Assembly (NCBI RefSeq): GCF_003254395.2
Contig: NC_037650.1
Span: 124,001 to 188,000 of the forward strand
Origin: Apis mellifera
Lineage: Eukaryota; Arthropoda; Insecta; Hymenoptera; Apidae
Direction of reading: 5' to 3'
Length of the DNA: 64,000 bases
The translations under genes and the position numbers were made by a program. Positions 35,361 through 48,920 of this stretch are shown here, piece by piece (within the stretch, counting starts at the first letter, position 1; every line of letters begins with the position of its first letter). Under the pieces are notes generated by a model. It ran no database searches. It was not told the DNA's origin and saw only the letters and a list, made by a program, of their open reading frames with translations.

Positions 35361-37316
35361 TCAGCCAATTTTGAATAGTATTCTATTGGATGTTGAAAAT
35401 TTATAATGATAATTAGGAACGATTCGATGTATTTATAGGTATAAAAATAGTATTTAAATACTGAAATTCGAGAAGCAAGAGTTCTTAAAAGTCGATTTTT
35501 AGATTGGTTGTTTAATTATTGTATTATATATAAATATACTCAATTCTTCAATGACTCTCTTGCATAAACGGTGAAATATATTTGATATAAAGCTAAAGAA
35601 TATTCAACTTGATTAAATCTGCATGATAATTATATAGCTATTTATCCATGTATCTTATCAACATCATTTATACACAAAAATTGGATATTCTATAATTGAT
35701 ACGTTATAAAATAATAAATGATATTGCGAATTTTAGTAATTACACGAAATATGAAATTTCAATAAAATCATGAATTGTTCGTATCTCAATTTGTATACTT
35801 TAATCAAATAAATTGATAAATGAAAGATTTCCCGAATAATGTGTCAATTAACACATAGATTTTGTTACAAGAGATTTTTTCATTGTTATGCTGACAATAA
35901 TTATTCATCATTTGTAAATGAATATTGTCATCAGCTAATTTCACAAGTAATTGCTCTTCTATTCTCTATCTCAAATTAATCAAAGCAGTAGTAATTTTGA
36001 ATCACTGTATCTTCAAAGATAATAGCGACACCTATAATTTTTGGAAGGTCGTTGGAAGTGCAGAATCTTATTTCTCAAAAATACGATTCCAATATCTCAC
36101 ATTACTAAAGTCAAGATTATAATAAGAAATTAATATAATAAGAATATATGTATATAAGATAAATAATATATGTAAGAAATTAATCTTCACGTTATATTAT
36201 GAAATCAATTTATAGGCATTATTTATTATTTACGTTTTGTTGCGTACAAATTATTGTCTAAATGTACTTGCTTCCTATCTGTTTATCGAGTTTCTTCTTC
36301 TTCCATAAAATGAAAAATGAATCTAGATGTCATGGAGTAACTTATTCCCGAGATAAAGCTACGTTGCAGATCTATCTCTCTCGTGATAAAATTACGATAC
36401 TTTCCTTATCTGGTAATTATTCAACAACTGTGAAGCAAAATAACTTAGAGATAAAAAAAAAAAGAGAGAGACAGAAGGTAGATAAAATGATGGTTCAGGC
36501 ATAAAAACCCAAGACAAACCTGCTAGATACGAGCAGATTTCCTTAAGAGAATGGAAACAATAGCAACAATGGGGAAGTACAATGAAGTTAAACGTGCCGT
36601 TCTGAAATCTCTTAAGGCTGTAATTTTTATTTAACGGCATTCCTTTTCTCCTTTCTCTTTCTCTCTTTTCTCCGTTAAAAACTTATTCGTTATCGCGTGA
36701 AATCGTAACGGGAACATTAAGGGAATTGTTTCACCCCCAACCTCATTTCATTGGTTCCCGCGAAACTTTTATTCACCGACAAAAGATTTCTTAGCGTATC
36801 ATGTATTTCGGAATATTGAAAAATTTTAAAGCTTCATTAGTTCGTGAGATTGAAACATTGAAATTAGCAAAATTATTTTATGTAGCATATTTTGAATTAT
36901 AATTATTAATTTATATAGGTATATAGATTAATAGTTTTTATTTTAAAGTAATAAAAATTGCTTTAAAAATTTTACAATTTTAAATGATTTTAAATACAAA
37001 TAACTCTTTAGAGAGTTGATAAAAAGAATTTTTATTTTCTGATTATTTTCTGAATTTATTTTGAAGATTATATTTTTTTTTGTATATAAATTGTAAATAA
37101 ATTTGTATAAATATTCACAGTCTGATTGTTGATTCTTAAAATTTTTTAATTTATTTTTCTACAAGATAAAATTTATTTCGTTTTTTCGTATCTATGTAGT
37201 TTTAAACATTTGAAATTAATTTTTTATATTAAAATTATGGTAAATTATGATAAATTATGTATTTAAGTCACTGTTTCATTTTTATTTTGTTACTGTGTTA
37301 AAATATATATTTTAAG
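35361..37316. other. Mixed non-coding DNA
   Basis: AT-rich at 35390-36250 and 36820-37310, with a more complex patch at about 36260-36780. Overlapping short frames lie on both strands at 36262-36640. No gene recognised. Confidence 0.5.
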
Positions 37317-37443
37317 GATCATCATCTCGGTTACCAAGATTCCTCGAGTAGTCCCTCGAACATTATATACACAATTCCCTATCGTACAATATTCAGGACT
37401 ACGATCATGTCTGCAATCATAAGAGACCATGTTGTGGCTTGAA
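37317..37443. other. Exon-like island open on both strands
   Basis: This is a compact block of complex sequence in AT-rich DNA. On plus, after an acceptor (atattttaag|g), it reads DHHLGYQDSSSSPSN and continues for 41 codons to TGA at 37440-37442, and AATAAA lies at 37534-37539. It would be in phase with the microexon at 34767. On minus the same block sits in a frame of about 66 open codons (about 37295-37491) containing four Cys, with a plausible acceptor and donor. Only one strand, or neither, can be right. It could be a terminal exon, a minus-strand exon or a conserved non-coding element. Confidence 0.2.
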
Positions 37444-38672
37444 TAACATGTATGGTGTTGTTCCAAGAATTCCGTAACAGTGTGGAGAAGTTAAATAATA
37501 TGAAATTGTAATTTTACATTTATGAAACGCGTTGAATAAAGTTCTTCCAATTGTTGTATTCTTATTATCTATTGGAGAAACTAAGAAAATATTAAATAGT
37601 GATAATCAAGTATGAATCTATATCGACATCTTTCTGGATTTCGATGATGTATAAATATGTTTTAGAAGAAAAGATTTCAAACAACATTTTTCTATACGTA
37701 ACTATTAATCGATGTAATCGATTTTCGATATTAATCAAACAGTTTAATTACACAATTTTAAATTGTATATAAATAAAATTTTGGTTTTATTCAAAGATAC
37801 ATTTACGTAATCTTTGACTATTTTAATTATTTATCCAACGAAATATAAATTGAGAATTAAATCAAAGATGAATCTTTTATTTTCACGTTTTTTAGATATT
37901 TCAGATATATCGAAGCAAAATTAATATCTAATGTTCCTCTTATTATTAAATAATAACTGATTCAAATAATTCTATCTTCATTTGTTTCTCCAAAATTAAC
38001 AAAACGAGAAAGGAGGATACCTCGAAAAGAATCTCTTCAGTTACCTCGACCTTCGTTTCACCGCAGATGGCCACTGCTTGTCCTGCTTTCAAGCAGGACT
38101 TTCCTTTTATCGAATAAAGTTGGCCATTTTGTTTCCGCCAGTAGTCTCGAGTCGGTCCAGTTGTTCACAATACATTTCCGTTCGAACGATTGTCCGATAG
38201 AATTCCGGTGAATCAAAGCGAATTGCTCTTCACGTGCTCTCAAACCTTCGATCGGAGTATTTTCTTTCTTCTTTTTTTTTTTTTATTTCTTTTCTCCTTT
38301 TTTTCGCCGCGAAACTGATTATTCGATGGAAAGTGAAGTATCAGCTTTTAACACGGAACCATGAAGAAAAAAAACTTGCTTCAAAAAGAGAGGTTGCGTC
38401 TTGGGAGTTTCGTGTCTTTCGTTTTGTCGTGTCTTTTCCTCGAAACGAGCGGAAATTATATCTTTATCGACGTAACGTGAAGTCGATACAATCGCATCGG
38501 GAACGAGAATGTTTCTCTTCCGTGCCTCGATCCCCCCCCCTCCCCTCTCAATCGAATCAGAAATGTTTTATCGTATTTATTAAATGATTTAAATCTATTT
38601 TCGTATCGTTCAAACGATTCGAATTCTATTTACTCGTCAATCAAGATATTTCTGCTATTTCGTTTAATTGAA
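37444..38672. other. Non-coding DNA with CpG-richer end
   Basis: AT-rich to about 37980, then a CpG-richer island at 37990-38600 with frames open on both strands (minus 38058-38243, plus 38234-38587) that show no known domain. A T-run at 38268-38284 and a C-run at 38530-38538 are present. Confidence 0.5.
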
Positions 38673-38920
38673 AACTTATGTTGTTAGATTATAATTTTTT
38701 AAAATATACGAATAAATGTTTTGTCGATATTTTTTTATTTTAACAATATACTTTGTAACTTATGTTAAATTATAATTTTTTAAAATATATGAATAAATGT
38801 TTCGTCGATATTTTTTTATTTTAACAATATACTTTGTAACTTATGTTGTTAGATTATAATTTTTTTAAAATATACGAATAAATGTTTCGTCGATATGTTT
38901 TCATTTTAATAATATACTTT
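38673..38920 (+). repeat. Three-copy tandem repeat, about 81-84 bp period
   Basis: Units beginning aacttatgtt start at 38673, 38757 and 38838. Each contains ttataattttttaaaatata, gaataaatgtttcgtcgata and a ttttaacaatatacttt-like end. Copies 1 and 3 share ttgttagatt where copy 2 has a short deletion (ttaaatt). The third copy is the most diverged at its 3' end. Confidence 0.92.
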
Positions 38921-40599
38921 ACTATGATTCTTATATAATTTTCATTATGACAAACAGAGAACGAAACTATAGGTATATACAAGTATTGTATACATGTATG
39001 TACATTTCTATATTAGAATTGTAATAATTACCAAGTATTAAATATTAGTTCTCGGGATCTCCTTCCTGCAATATTAATGTTGATTTTTGAAAAACTCATT
39101 ACGTTAAAATAATCTTCAAATATTAATTACTCCTATTCATGGCACGAATTTTTTTTCCTATCTTTGCTTTCTTTTACGCGGTTACAATTCCGCGTGCTAT
39201 AGAATTACAGGAGGATATTATTACATCTCGTTAAAAAATTTAATTCCCGCGTGCCGACAAATAAATTTCCTTCGTTTTATTAAAATCCCGGTTAGTTTGA
39301 TCAAGCGCATTTACGAAGAATGAAAATAAAAAAAGAAAAAAAAAAGGGGAAAAAAAGATAAACAATATGTCTCCCGTATTTTATTAAAGCTTCTCCATTC
39401 CGCGCGTTTTATGAAAATATAAAACGACTATAAAAAGATGGTACATAATGGCGGTTGGTCGTTAATGAGATAGCCAATTAATTAGGTTTCATAGGTTTTA
39501 TTAACACTATTTTATTTTAACGCGGTTTCGCTAATAGAAGAATTAACTGTGCAAAGCAAAAAACTTTTGAAATATTGAATAATGGAACATGTTAATTCGT
39601 AAAAAAAAAATTTAATTTATTAAATCCTCTCCATTATCCTCTTCGTTCTTTTTATTTTTTAATTATATAAAATCTTTTGTAAAACGAGATAATTATCAAA
39701 ATATCCGTCAAGTTGAACGGGAAAAATTTCCTTTCGGCGAACTTAATTTGCGCTTTACAATTCTCTTTACTCGATGCATTCGAACATACATTCGACCAAA
39801 AAAAGATTCAGCAAATTCGAATCGTTGGAAATGTTTCCGATACTTCGTTAACATCTGTGCAACTAACTCTGAACTAACACGACTTTCTCTATTTAGTTTT
39901 CTCGTTTCTATCCTTTACTCTTCCTCTTTTTCTTATTTTACATTTTCTGTCTTCTTTTTTCATCTAATTGACATTCAATGCAATTTCTAGATACTCTATT
40001 TTCAATACGATACTAGAGAAATTTGATTATATATTTATCAATCTTTCCCAAAATATTCGAGAACTTCGTTCGACGGTAAGAATTGCATAGTACTAAGGAA
40101 ATTCTAAAAATCTAAGCTTTCAAGCTATTGTACGAGAAATCTGAAATTCTTTTCTTCATTTTATATAATTTTAATTCGATGTTTCTTGTTCATAATTTTT
40201 TAATGTTTCATTATAATAAAATTGAACGTTAAGGAATTAAAAATTTAATTAATTAAAATTTCGAATAAAATTATTTTAAATAATAACATATCTAAAATAT
40301 TCGAATAACATTTATTCATAGCTACTAATCTTTACATAACCTCTTTCCTTCGGCTTTAATATTAATTATAATTACATTATTTCAATGAATAATAAATTAT
40401 TTAATTTGCTGAAATAACTTTATTCTTAATTTAACCATTAAAATTTCTCTCATCTCTGTTAAATCTTATTATTCTTCTTATTATTATCATCTTTATTATT
40501 TTATTAAAGAAAAGAAAATATAATTATCTTCTTCTTAAGTGAAAATGAAGAAATATTTATTCGTTACGAGCTTAACAAACGAACGATAAAAATCTAGAT
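38921..40599. other. AT-rich non-coding DNA
   Basis: No gene recognised. It contains A-rich runs near 39325-39360 and patches of moderate complexity at about 39170-39480 and 39700-40100. Confidence 0.6.
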
Positions 40600-41070
40600 A
40601 AAAGTGGACACCTGGTATCGAATTTAATGAATCAATTATTCTATCCATATACCTTTGCTCGCAAATGTTTCGGGGAAACGCGATAAATTTCCAAGCTATT
40701 TTCTTCTCGATAATGCCGATTTCGACGAATCGCTTCGGACAGATGTAAATTTATTTACCGCAAACCGTCGCCGACATTGCGTACAAGCGTTCTTTCGAAG
40801 AGGAAGACGGTCTGACAGTATAGCAGGCAATAGCACACGCGGAACCATCGTTCCAGCGTTTTCTGCGTGACGTCCGATCCAATACCGAAACCAAAGAAAG
40901 TAGAAATTCCCACTGATTTACGATCACCGGAAACTTTCGACGGGAACAATTTACATTTAACGGCCGTTTTCGGCCGCGTACATCGAATAGTTCGTATTCG
41001 TCGAGGAGAATTATGACATTCGAGATTTTTGGTAGGTTCAATGCAATTGCCAGCCGATTTCATTGAAATC
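40600..41070. other. CpG-richer island
   Basis: This complex block has aacggccgttttcggccgcg near 40959-40978. Three frames of 71-102 codons overlap (plus 40655-40870, minus 40751-41041 and 40755-41063). Overlap in three frames on two strands indicates depletion of stops by composition rather than a gene. No domain recognised. Confidence 0.4.
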
Positions 41071-42419
41071 TCTTATTATGTTTATCGCATTTATCAAAGA
41101 AAAATAATATTATGGAATTATAAAAGTATAATTTTTTATTTTTGATTAAATTTTATGTACGTATTATAGCATGCTAGATAACGTCTAAAAAAATAATCTG
41201 ATTTTTTTTTTTTTTAAATTCAAGATTGAATATGTGGCGCAAAGTTTTGTAAAATATCTATTTTTTTTTTTTTTCATTTGTAATTAGAATTTTTTCTTCG
41301 TTTCTCCAAATCTACTTTTCGGAAATTTCATAATATTTAAATAGGATTAAGTTGAAAATTAAAAGCTGTAGCACATTTATGAGATTACGAAAAGTTGTAT
41401 ATTGATTATGGGTTATGGACATAGCATGGGTTATGGATTATTTGATCGATTAATTTTGAGGTTTGAAAAATGAGAAAATATTATTGTGTTATTCCGGTCA
41501 AATGCTTACTATATTTTTATGTTTTTTTTTTCTTGTAAAAAATTTATATAATAATATCTTTGGTATAATGAAAAATACAGCATTAGATATAAAATAAAAA
41601 TAAAAATAGATACAAAATGTTAATATATATTGCTAACATTTTTGGAGAATCGAATCTAGAGAAACAAATGCAAAAGTTGACATATAAAAATATTGATCGT
41701 GCATATGGTGCCATTCAAATTTTAATAGTTTATAAATTAATAAAGCTTCAACTGATATTTTTACATAATAATTTTTGTATTTGTTTTTTGAAAGATTTTT
41801 TTCAAAGATTTTTCATAATTTATGAATATATTAACATCCTATTATAAATAATATACAATCTATAATCTATTATTTGATAATGAAAAATAACTTTTAATCT
41901 CGTTATTAGTTTCAATTTATTATAGCCATAAATTTCTTCTCTTTAGTTTCTACCTTATATTCTTATCTATTGTTCGTTTTTCCAATTTTTTCCTTATTAA
42001 ATTATAATAATTAAAAAATCGATACAACGAAGATATATAAATAATAAACTTTAATTTCTTTAATGAAAAATAAACAGATAAAAGATTTCTTCTTTATATT
42101 CACAAATAAAAAAAATAATGTACAGAGTATATTTTTTCCATTCTATAATTAAAATGCTTGAAATACACAAATATTAATAATAATAAATTTAATAATATTA
42201 AAATAAATTTTTACTATGTTTACATATAATATATATAATCGAATAATCGAAAAGCTTATATCTTCGATAATTCAAGATTTTCTTATTCTCAGATTAAATA
42301 TCGGTAAATGGTACTCGAAATAAGAAAACAAGGCGATTAATACCAAAGTTAAATAGAAATATCGAAATTTCGCGAATTATCGAATAATCTGCATCATCTA
42401 ATTGGAAACACGTCCAAAT
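41071..42419. other. AT-rich non-coding DNA
   Basis: Low-complexity AT-rich sequence with T-runs at about 41201-41215 and 41263-41275. A repeated gggttatgga word lies near 41408-41436. No gene recognised. Confidence 0.65.
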
Positions 42420-42960
42420 AGTGGCGTAAATCTTCTTTAATTGGCGGGAAACGAGGTTCGTAAGGAAAGGAAAACCTAGCGCAGATATTATTGCATAGGG
42501 TGAAGTTGAAGAGGCGGCATGAATTGGCAAAATTGCAGCTAATAGTCGGGCTATCGTGCGTTCGATCGGAATGATTTTAACCCCGGTATTACGTGGCATC
42601 TCGAACAAAGTATCGGTCGATTGCTGGAACGGTAAATCCCCCTAGGGGTATATGGAGAGCTGGATTCCAGAAACGGGATATAGCCGGAGGCTTAGGAAAC
42701 TTGGAGCGGCCTAAACTTTTCCGGAGTTTATTTTTAATTCACTGCAACTTGTATCGTAGCCACGCGTACGAAGAGTATATTCGAGAATATTCTACCACGT
42801 TCGCAACCCATGTATTTACCCGAAGTCATCGCTGACGGGAAACAAGGTGATCCCGATCGCTTTGAATTTACAATGGAAAATTTTCGAATAAATCGAACGT
42901 TGCCACGCCCGTTTTCGTTTCGACGAAATTTTTCATCCCGTTTTCACGATGCTGGCTCCT
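42420..42960. other. CpG-richer island with ccccctagggg palindrome
   Basis: This is a complex block between AT-rich flanks. It contains the perfect palindrome cccctagggg near 42640-42650. A 104-codon minus-strand frame (42294-42608) and plus-strand frames (42593-42835, 42810-43061) cover it; none matches a family I know. Regulatory function is possible but unproven. Confidence 0.4.
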
Positions 42961-45689
42961 TTTTATATTTTCCTAAGAATCTATTTTTTCTTTTTTTTAA
43001 TATCGTGTCATTGATTCAATTTCTTTTTTTTTTCTTATCGTTCTTCGATAAATTAAAGTAACTTTATACTTTTTAAAAATTTCCATACTTTAATTTAAGT
43101 AAAAAACGAGGAATGAACGATATTAATTTTTTATTTCAGATAATTGCAACGAGTTTTTAAATATTTTTCCATTTAACGTATAAATATCAATAATTTTTTA
43201 GAAATCAAATTTCAAATAAGGGATTATTAATTATTGAGCAAAGTTATGCCTTACATGAGGTTAGATCTGTGAATGCATTTGTGCAAAAGAATAATTAAAA
43301 TGCTGAAAGTAATCTCAAAATCAACTATACTTCGATTAATCGTTTATTTTTCGGAAATTTTGTTGAATTATATTACATCTTATATATATATTTTTAAATA
43401 CACATGTTTAATAAATTCTTAAAATTACATTATAAATATCGGTATTTTCACTAAGACACATTTATAAAACCAATGCGATGATGAAAGAGAGGAACTCGAG
43501 AATGTTCCGAAATGTTACGAGGAAAAACGAAAGATACATAAAATGACCGTCAATTCGGGGGATTGAACTGATTTTATCGAAAGGCCAGCGGCGTCGATAT
43601 TACGAGCTTGTCCGTTGCTTAGTGTTTTCTTTTACGGTTGTCTATACGGCGAGGGTATTGTCAGTATTTCGCCCAGAATTCGGCCGAAGCAGCCGAGTGC
43701 TACATAAAAATTTCATATAGAACGGATTGTATCGACTCTTGTTGAAACATTGCGTTGTGACTGAGTTAACATTGTCTAAAAAGTGATAAGAATAAAAATC
43801 TTGGAATCTATCGATCATTTTCCTTTCTTAGAATTCTCTTATTTATTATAACCATTTCTCTTCGCAAATTCTCCATCTTGTAAGTTGATACGCAATAAAT
43901 GATACAAAAGTGTTCATATCCTACAAGAAAATTTATCTATTATCTGAAAAATCTGATTTTAATGAAAATTTGTATACATGCATGGATCATAATGAATTGT
44001 ACGTAAAACAATTTATTTTTCTTGTTTTATTTAATTGCAATTATTTAGATAATTATTTTCGAATCTTTGCTCGAAATTCACTCATCGATCAGGATCATCT
44101 TGAAACTTTAAACGTCGCTTTAAATATTTTACCAAGGGAATAAAAGAGGGAATATGAACGTATAAATAAGATGGAACAAACATCGATAAAATGCAATATA
44201 GTAAATAATGGCTCCATCGTTCGCTTCATCGATGTTCAACTTTATCCGTAAATTCATAAATTACGACACGCCTAGTTTCCTTGTACAAGAGTTGCGATCG
44301 TATCGATCCATATATACTTCAACAATGCTCTCGTTATGTATCATAATTCACATTCCAATGACGTTTTTCTCGAAATATTTACATATTCTTGTCATTTTTC
44401 CACAGATCTATTCGTTTCCCCCACGCAACTGCGGAATCTTATTCTGCGTCTTTACGACGAATTCCCTGATGGCATTTCCTATGAATATGGAATATTCTCT
44501 CGTCTGTTGCGATTTATCTCGATATCATCAAATTTGAATCGATGATTTAGAGTTTTATCGTCTAAGTTTCCTATTATTTGCAATCGACGAATTTCGTAAA
44601 AGAAGAGACTATATCATATTGAAGAAGAAAAAGCTAGGATAAATTTAATTATTTAATTTTTTTATAATGAGATATTTATTATTATCGTAGATGTTTATAC
44701 AAAATAACATTTTTATAAACGTAACTAAAGAAATTGAATTTAAACAGATGATAAGATTTATTCTTGTTCTCTCTTCAAATATCATAATGCATATTATATT
44801 TGGAATATTTTGTATTGTTTTGCATATCATGTGCATTCTGCGGATTTTTGTAGATTCAAATTTTGCATAAATGCATAAACAGGATCTGTTTATCGTATAA
44901 TATTTAAAAGTTAGTTTCTTTAAAAGTATAATTCGAAGAGTTTCTTAAAAAAAGGCACAAAAATTGAATCAATTATATATAAAAAATTTTAGTTCTAATT
45001 TTTTATATTTTAGATATAATAAAAAAATGATATTCGATACAATAATAATCGTAGTAAAAATCAAAAAAAAAAAAAAAAAGTCTTCATTATCTCAAACACT
45101 TATGGATGTCACTAATTATATATGTATGATTTATTAGTTTAAAGATAAAATTTAATTCGAAATATGACGTTTGCCATATTATTCGTTTCATGATTCAATT
45201 ATTTTTATTTAACAAAAGTGCGATCAATAATGACTCGATGAATAAAATTTGTATCAAAGAATAAAGAGATAAAATTTCAAGTTGGAAAGATAGCGAAGGG
45301 AAGCACGCGTAACAAAAATTTGCAAAGTTGGAGAGAACGCGAGAATCGCGATGCGAGATGTTAGCGAACAAAATATTCAGCTGGCATTAAAAATAAAAAT
45401 ACGAAAGCGGTAAACGTTTAAACTATCCTCGAAACGAGAAACAATTTAGCGAACGAAAGAATAAAAATTTAAATTCTCCACGCGTGTTATTCGCTCGCGT
45501 ATGTAAGAAAAAAATATATCCTCGTTACTCGAAAGAAAGAGAAACGAGTTGAAGAAATGTTAAAACGTATGTACATACGTTTTCGAAGGTTTTTCGAAGC
45601 GAAGAATTTCAGATTTCTGTTTTTACTCGAATCTGTACTGTTTTCACGAGGAATTAAAAAAAAAAAAAAAGAAAGGGAGGGGGAGGGTA
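42961..45689. other. AT-rich DNA with small islands
   Basis: Mostly AT-rich. A complex patch at about 43480-43760 (agcggcgtcg, ggccgaagcagccg) and another at about 45290-45480 stand out. Plus-strand frames at 43910-44545 are open but AT-driven. An A-run of 17 lies at 45063-45079. A purine run with three G-tracts lies at 45657-45688. No gene recognised. Confidence 0.55.
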
Positions 45690-46200
45690 TATAAAACGAA
45701 AGAAAAATTCCCTCCGCTCTGGTAGACACGGGAGCGAAACTTGCATGGCTGATTTGAATATCCAATATTTAAATGCACGGTTGACCTGTTCGAATTGGAA
45801 TTATTCACATGCACCTCTATCCGCCTAACGTAAGTTGGATACGATACGCTGCCCCTGGGAACGAATGTGTTAAGTCTATTTGTCCATGTTCGCTTTAATC
45901 GCAACTCGTTGCCCGCCAATCGGACTATTCCGGATACGTTACGAAAATTTTTCATGGCTGTTAACGATTAACAAATATATTTGCATTTTTCCTGTTGGAC
46001 GCATAATATACTATCCCGGTATAACATTATGTAGGGAAAATATAGAGGGGTGCACGCGTTCGAATTGTTCGACGAATACGACGGTTGATTAGCCTCAACT
46101 GTGAATCTCTGAATTTTAATGAGAATCTGTTTTACCATCGTAGCGATAACTCGCCGTTCCTTCGTCAACCTGATGTAATTCGTGATAATTTCCATAAAGA
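45690..46200. other. Complex island, possible regulatory element
   Basis: Low repeat content and balanced composition contrast with the flanks. It includes ttaacgattaaca and tttgcattttt near 45960-45990. Short frames on both strands overlap (minus 45644-45955 and 45968-46195, plus 45880-46092). No domain or exon recognised. Confidence 0.35.
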
Positions 46201-48539
46201 TTTTTGATACGAGTTAATTATAATAACGTTTGACGAAGCTTAACGAAGTTTAAAAAAAATTTAAAGTGCCTTGATGTATATGATAGTTTCGTGTCTTAAT
46301 TTTCGATTAATCGAATGGTAAAAATTTCTAATTTAATATTCTTAATAATCAAGTTTCAATAGGATTCAATGATAATAAAAATAGAAAAAAAAAAAAAGTT
46401 TTTACTTGATAGTATTCGTTTTGATAGTTTTTAAACTCGTTATACTTGTTTCAAATAGTTCGAAATCGATAACGTTGAAAGAGCAAAAGTATTAATTTTA
46501 TATTATTAAAACTTGTTCAATTTAAAATGTGTCCTCTTTTTTTGCATTGTTATTTTCAATAATTCAAGATTGAATGAAAATAACGAAATGAAAAAACAAG
46601 AGAAGCGTTTTATCGCTTTAAATGCACATTCGATTTCAATACATATTTTATGGTACCTATATTCTTCTTCAACGTTTTATAAAATCTTATTTTAATGGAA
46701 CCATTTTTAATAATCGATGAAATTTATAAAACGATAAAATTATTTTCGAGTTTCAAATACGTCAAAATATATTATAAATATACGAATAAAAAACAAAATT
46801 TATACAAAAAATATAAAAAATATACATAAATACAAAATGTTATCGTCCCAAATTAAGATCAATTTATATTATAAAAATATTAGTGCATAATATTTCTTTT
46901 CTTACATATTAAATATTTCTTATTATATTATAGTCTCGATACGACCAAATTATTAAGAAGAAATATTTCAATAAATTTATCGAAATAATAATTTGCGATC
47001 ACATTTATCGAAAAAGATATGGAAATAGATCGATTTAAATGCGCAGCCGTGTTCGAAAACGAAAAAAAAAAACGTGTGTAATTAACAATACAAATCCATT
47101 TTCCTAATTTCCCTGATGTATTCGGTGGAGGAGTAACAGCGATTGGAAAACAAGTGCAATGATGATAAAACAGCAAAGATAACGTGAGGAGAGATTTCGA
47201 CAAAGAAGTTGGAAAAAACGTGGGAGAGGTCGGGCGAGCGATTAAATCGAACGAGAAAATAATCAACAGAACGTTTGGCAAATTGATTAGCTCGAATCGA
47301 GGCAATCCCAGTGGCTCGATGTTTCGCTATCCACTTCGGAGTTTTCTCGAGTGAAACGGGTGAGCTCCGGCGAAATGAAAGAATATCAACCGCGAGCCGA
47401 TCGACTATAACTGTTTTAATTAGTTCGACAGCGCGACGTTCGATTCGCGCGATTCCTTTTATCGACTTTATCCGACTTCGATTCTCAAAACTCGAAGATG
47501 ATAGCGAACCTCTCATATCGTGAAAATTAATTTTCGACCAATCTATTCGAAGGATAGATTTTACTTTTTCGAAAACCTTTACGAAAGAATCATTTCGTGC
47601 AAAGTAAGTAAAATATATTTGTATTTTATTTATCGATTATCGTGCAAATTAATCTATTATGTTTATAAATTATTAATCTATTTGCTTTGATGATGAAACT
47701 GATTTTTAATGAGATTTTCGAGCATAAGAGAGCTTTGCAAAGAATTAGACTATAAATCAAGATATATATCGATCTTTTTAATATCTTTTTAATATATGAT
47801 TTTAATAATTTTAAAAACTTTTATCGTTCGTGCGATTTAAATTACTCTCACATATATATATGTGTGTGTAAGTAAAATTTAAAAATTAAACGATTTTTAA
47901 ATCGAATTTCAATTTATCTTAAAGCATTAATGTTTAACAAATAGATTTTTTATATCGATTCATCTAGAGAATTGGAATGGATCGATACGATTTCTTATAA
48001 ATGTCATCGTATCATGGGAACATGCCAGTTCGAATCAATTCGCAACGATCCAACGATGGATGCATTACCAGATTTTCAAGTGACAGACCTTCTTTTCCCA
48101 ATGGGGAAAGCTTCGTTTCCAACCAAGAAAGAAGCGTTATCGATTTTCTTTACATTCGATAGGACATGATTCAAATATCCGAACAATCTCCTTTGTTAGA
48201 TTTCTATAATATTTTTCATTTACGAGTAATTAAAAAAAATTTCGACATCATTTAAATATCTTTATTCACTTTTTCGAGGTAAAATTAAATTATATTTTCT
48301 TAAAATTATCTTTTAAGGATAAATTCTGCGATTTTTAATAACCACGCGTGATTACATAAAAATCGAAAGAATTCGCGTTTTGAAATGAAAATAAAATTTT
48401 TTAAAAATTCAGGCTAAGTTGTTACATATTCGCTCATAGATATATAATCGTATATATAAACGATTTAAAATTTTCAATAGAAATTTCTATTAATAAGTAA
48501 ATCCGTAGCGATAAACGTGTTATTTATCGGATATAAATC
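46201..48539. other. Mixed non-coding DNA
   Basis: AT-rich at 46200-47000 and 47600-48540, with a CpG-richer block at about 47040-47540 that carries a 144-codon minus-strand frame (47082-47516). That frame is the longest outside the transposon, overlaps another minus frame and a plus frame, and resembles nothing known. The plus frame at 47972-48169 is less AT-biased than most but is not recognised either. Confidence 0.5.
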
Positions 48540-48920
48540 CTAATTCAAATTCGATGTAGCGGATTTTCAGGTTATGAACATACGAGGCACTCTTGAATCG
48601 GGCAACATCCGCGATACAGAATTCATCGTCAAAACTTGATAACAAGACATGATGGTACTCGATATCGAAGTTACGTTAATGGGCTTATGATCTTTCCATT
48701 CGAAGTGGAATTCAATGGGTTACAGCGCTAAATACACTAAATTGGCCTACTAGATTAACTTGCACGTCAAATGCAATCTCGCTTACGTATCAAACGGATC
48801 TGATTAATAAGCTCATTACTAGATATTCAAAGATGGATTTCCTTTGGATGCTACGCAGCTGCACGTATAATGCACTCTATTTACTGACCTATCAAAGTGT
48901 CTTGTTTAATAGCCGCGATA
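48540..48920. promoter_or_regulatory. Non-coding complex island, candidate enhancer
   Basis: About 380 bp of balanced, non-repetitive sequence lies inside AT-rich DNA and is closed by stops in all frames, so it is not an exon. It holds several homeodomain-type cores (agattaactt, tgattaataagctcattac) and sharp edges. Composition kept complex without coding capacity is what a conserved regulatory element looks like, but conservation cannot be tested here. Confidence 0.4.

Noticed and set aside
37534..37539. AATAAA as proof of a gene end
   Set aside because: This hexamer is very frequent by chance in DNA this AT-rich; kept only as weak support for the 37317 candidate.
45657..45688. gggagggggaggg as a G-quadruplex
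   Set aside because: Only three separate G-runs; the four-run rule is not met without splitting the central run.
47082..47516. 144-codon minus-strand open frame, longest outside the transposon
   Set aside because: Overlaps another minus frame and a plus frame in a CpG-richer block; no recognisable domain.
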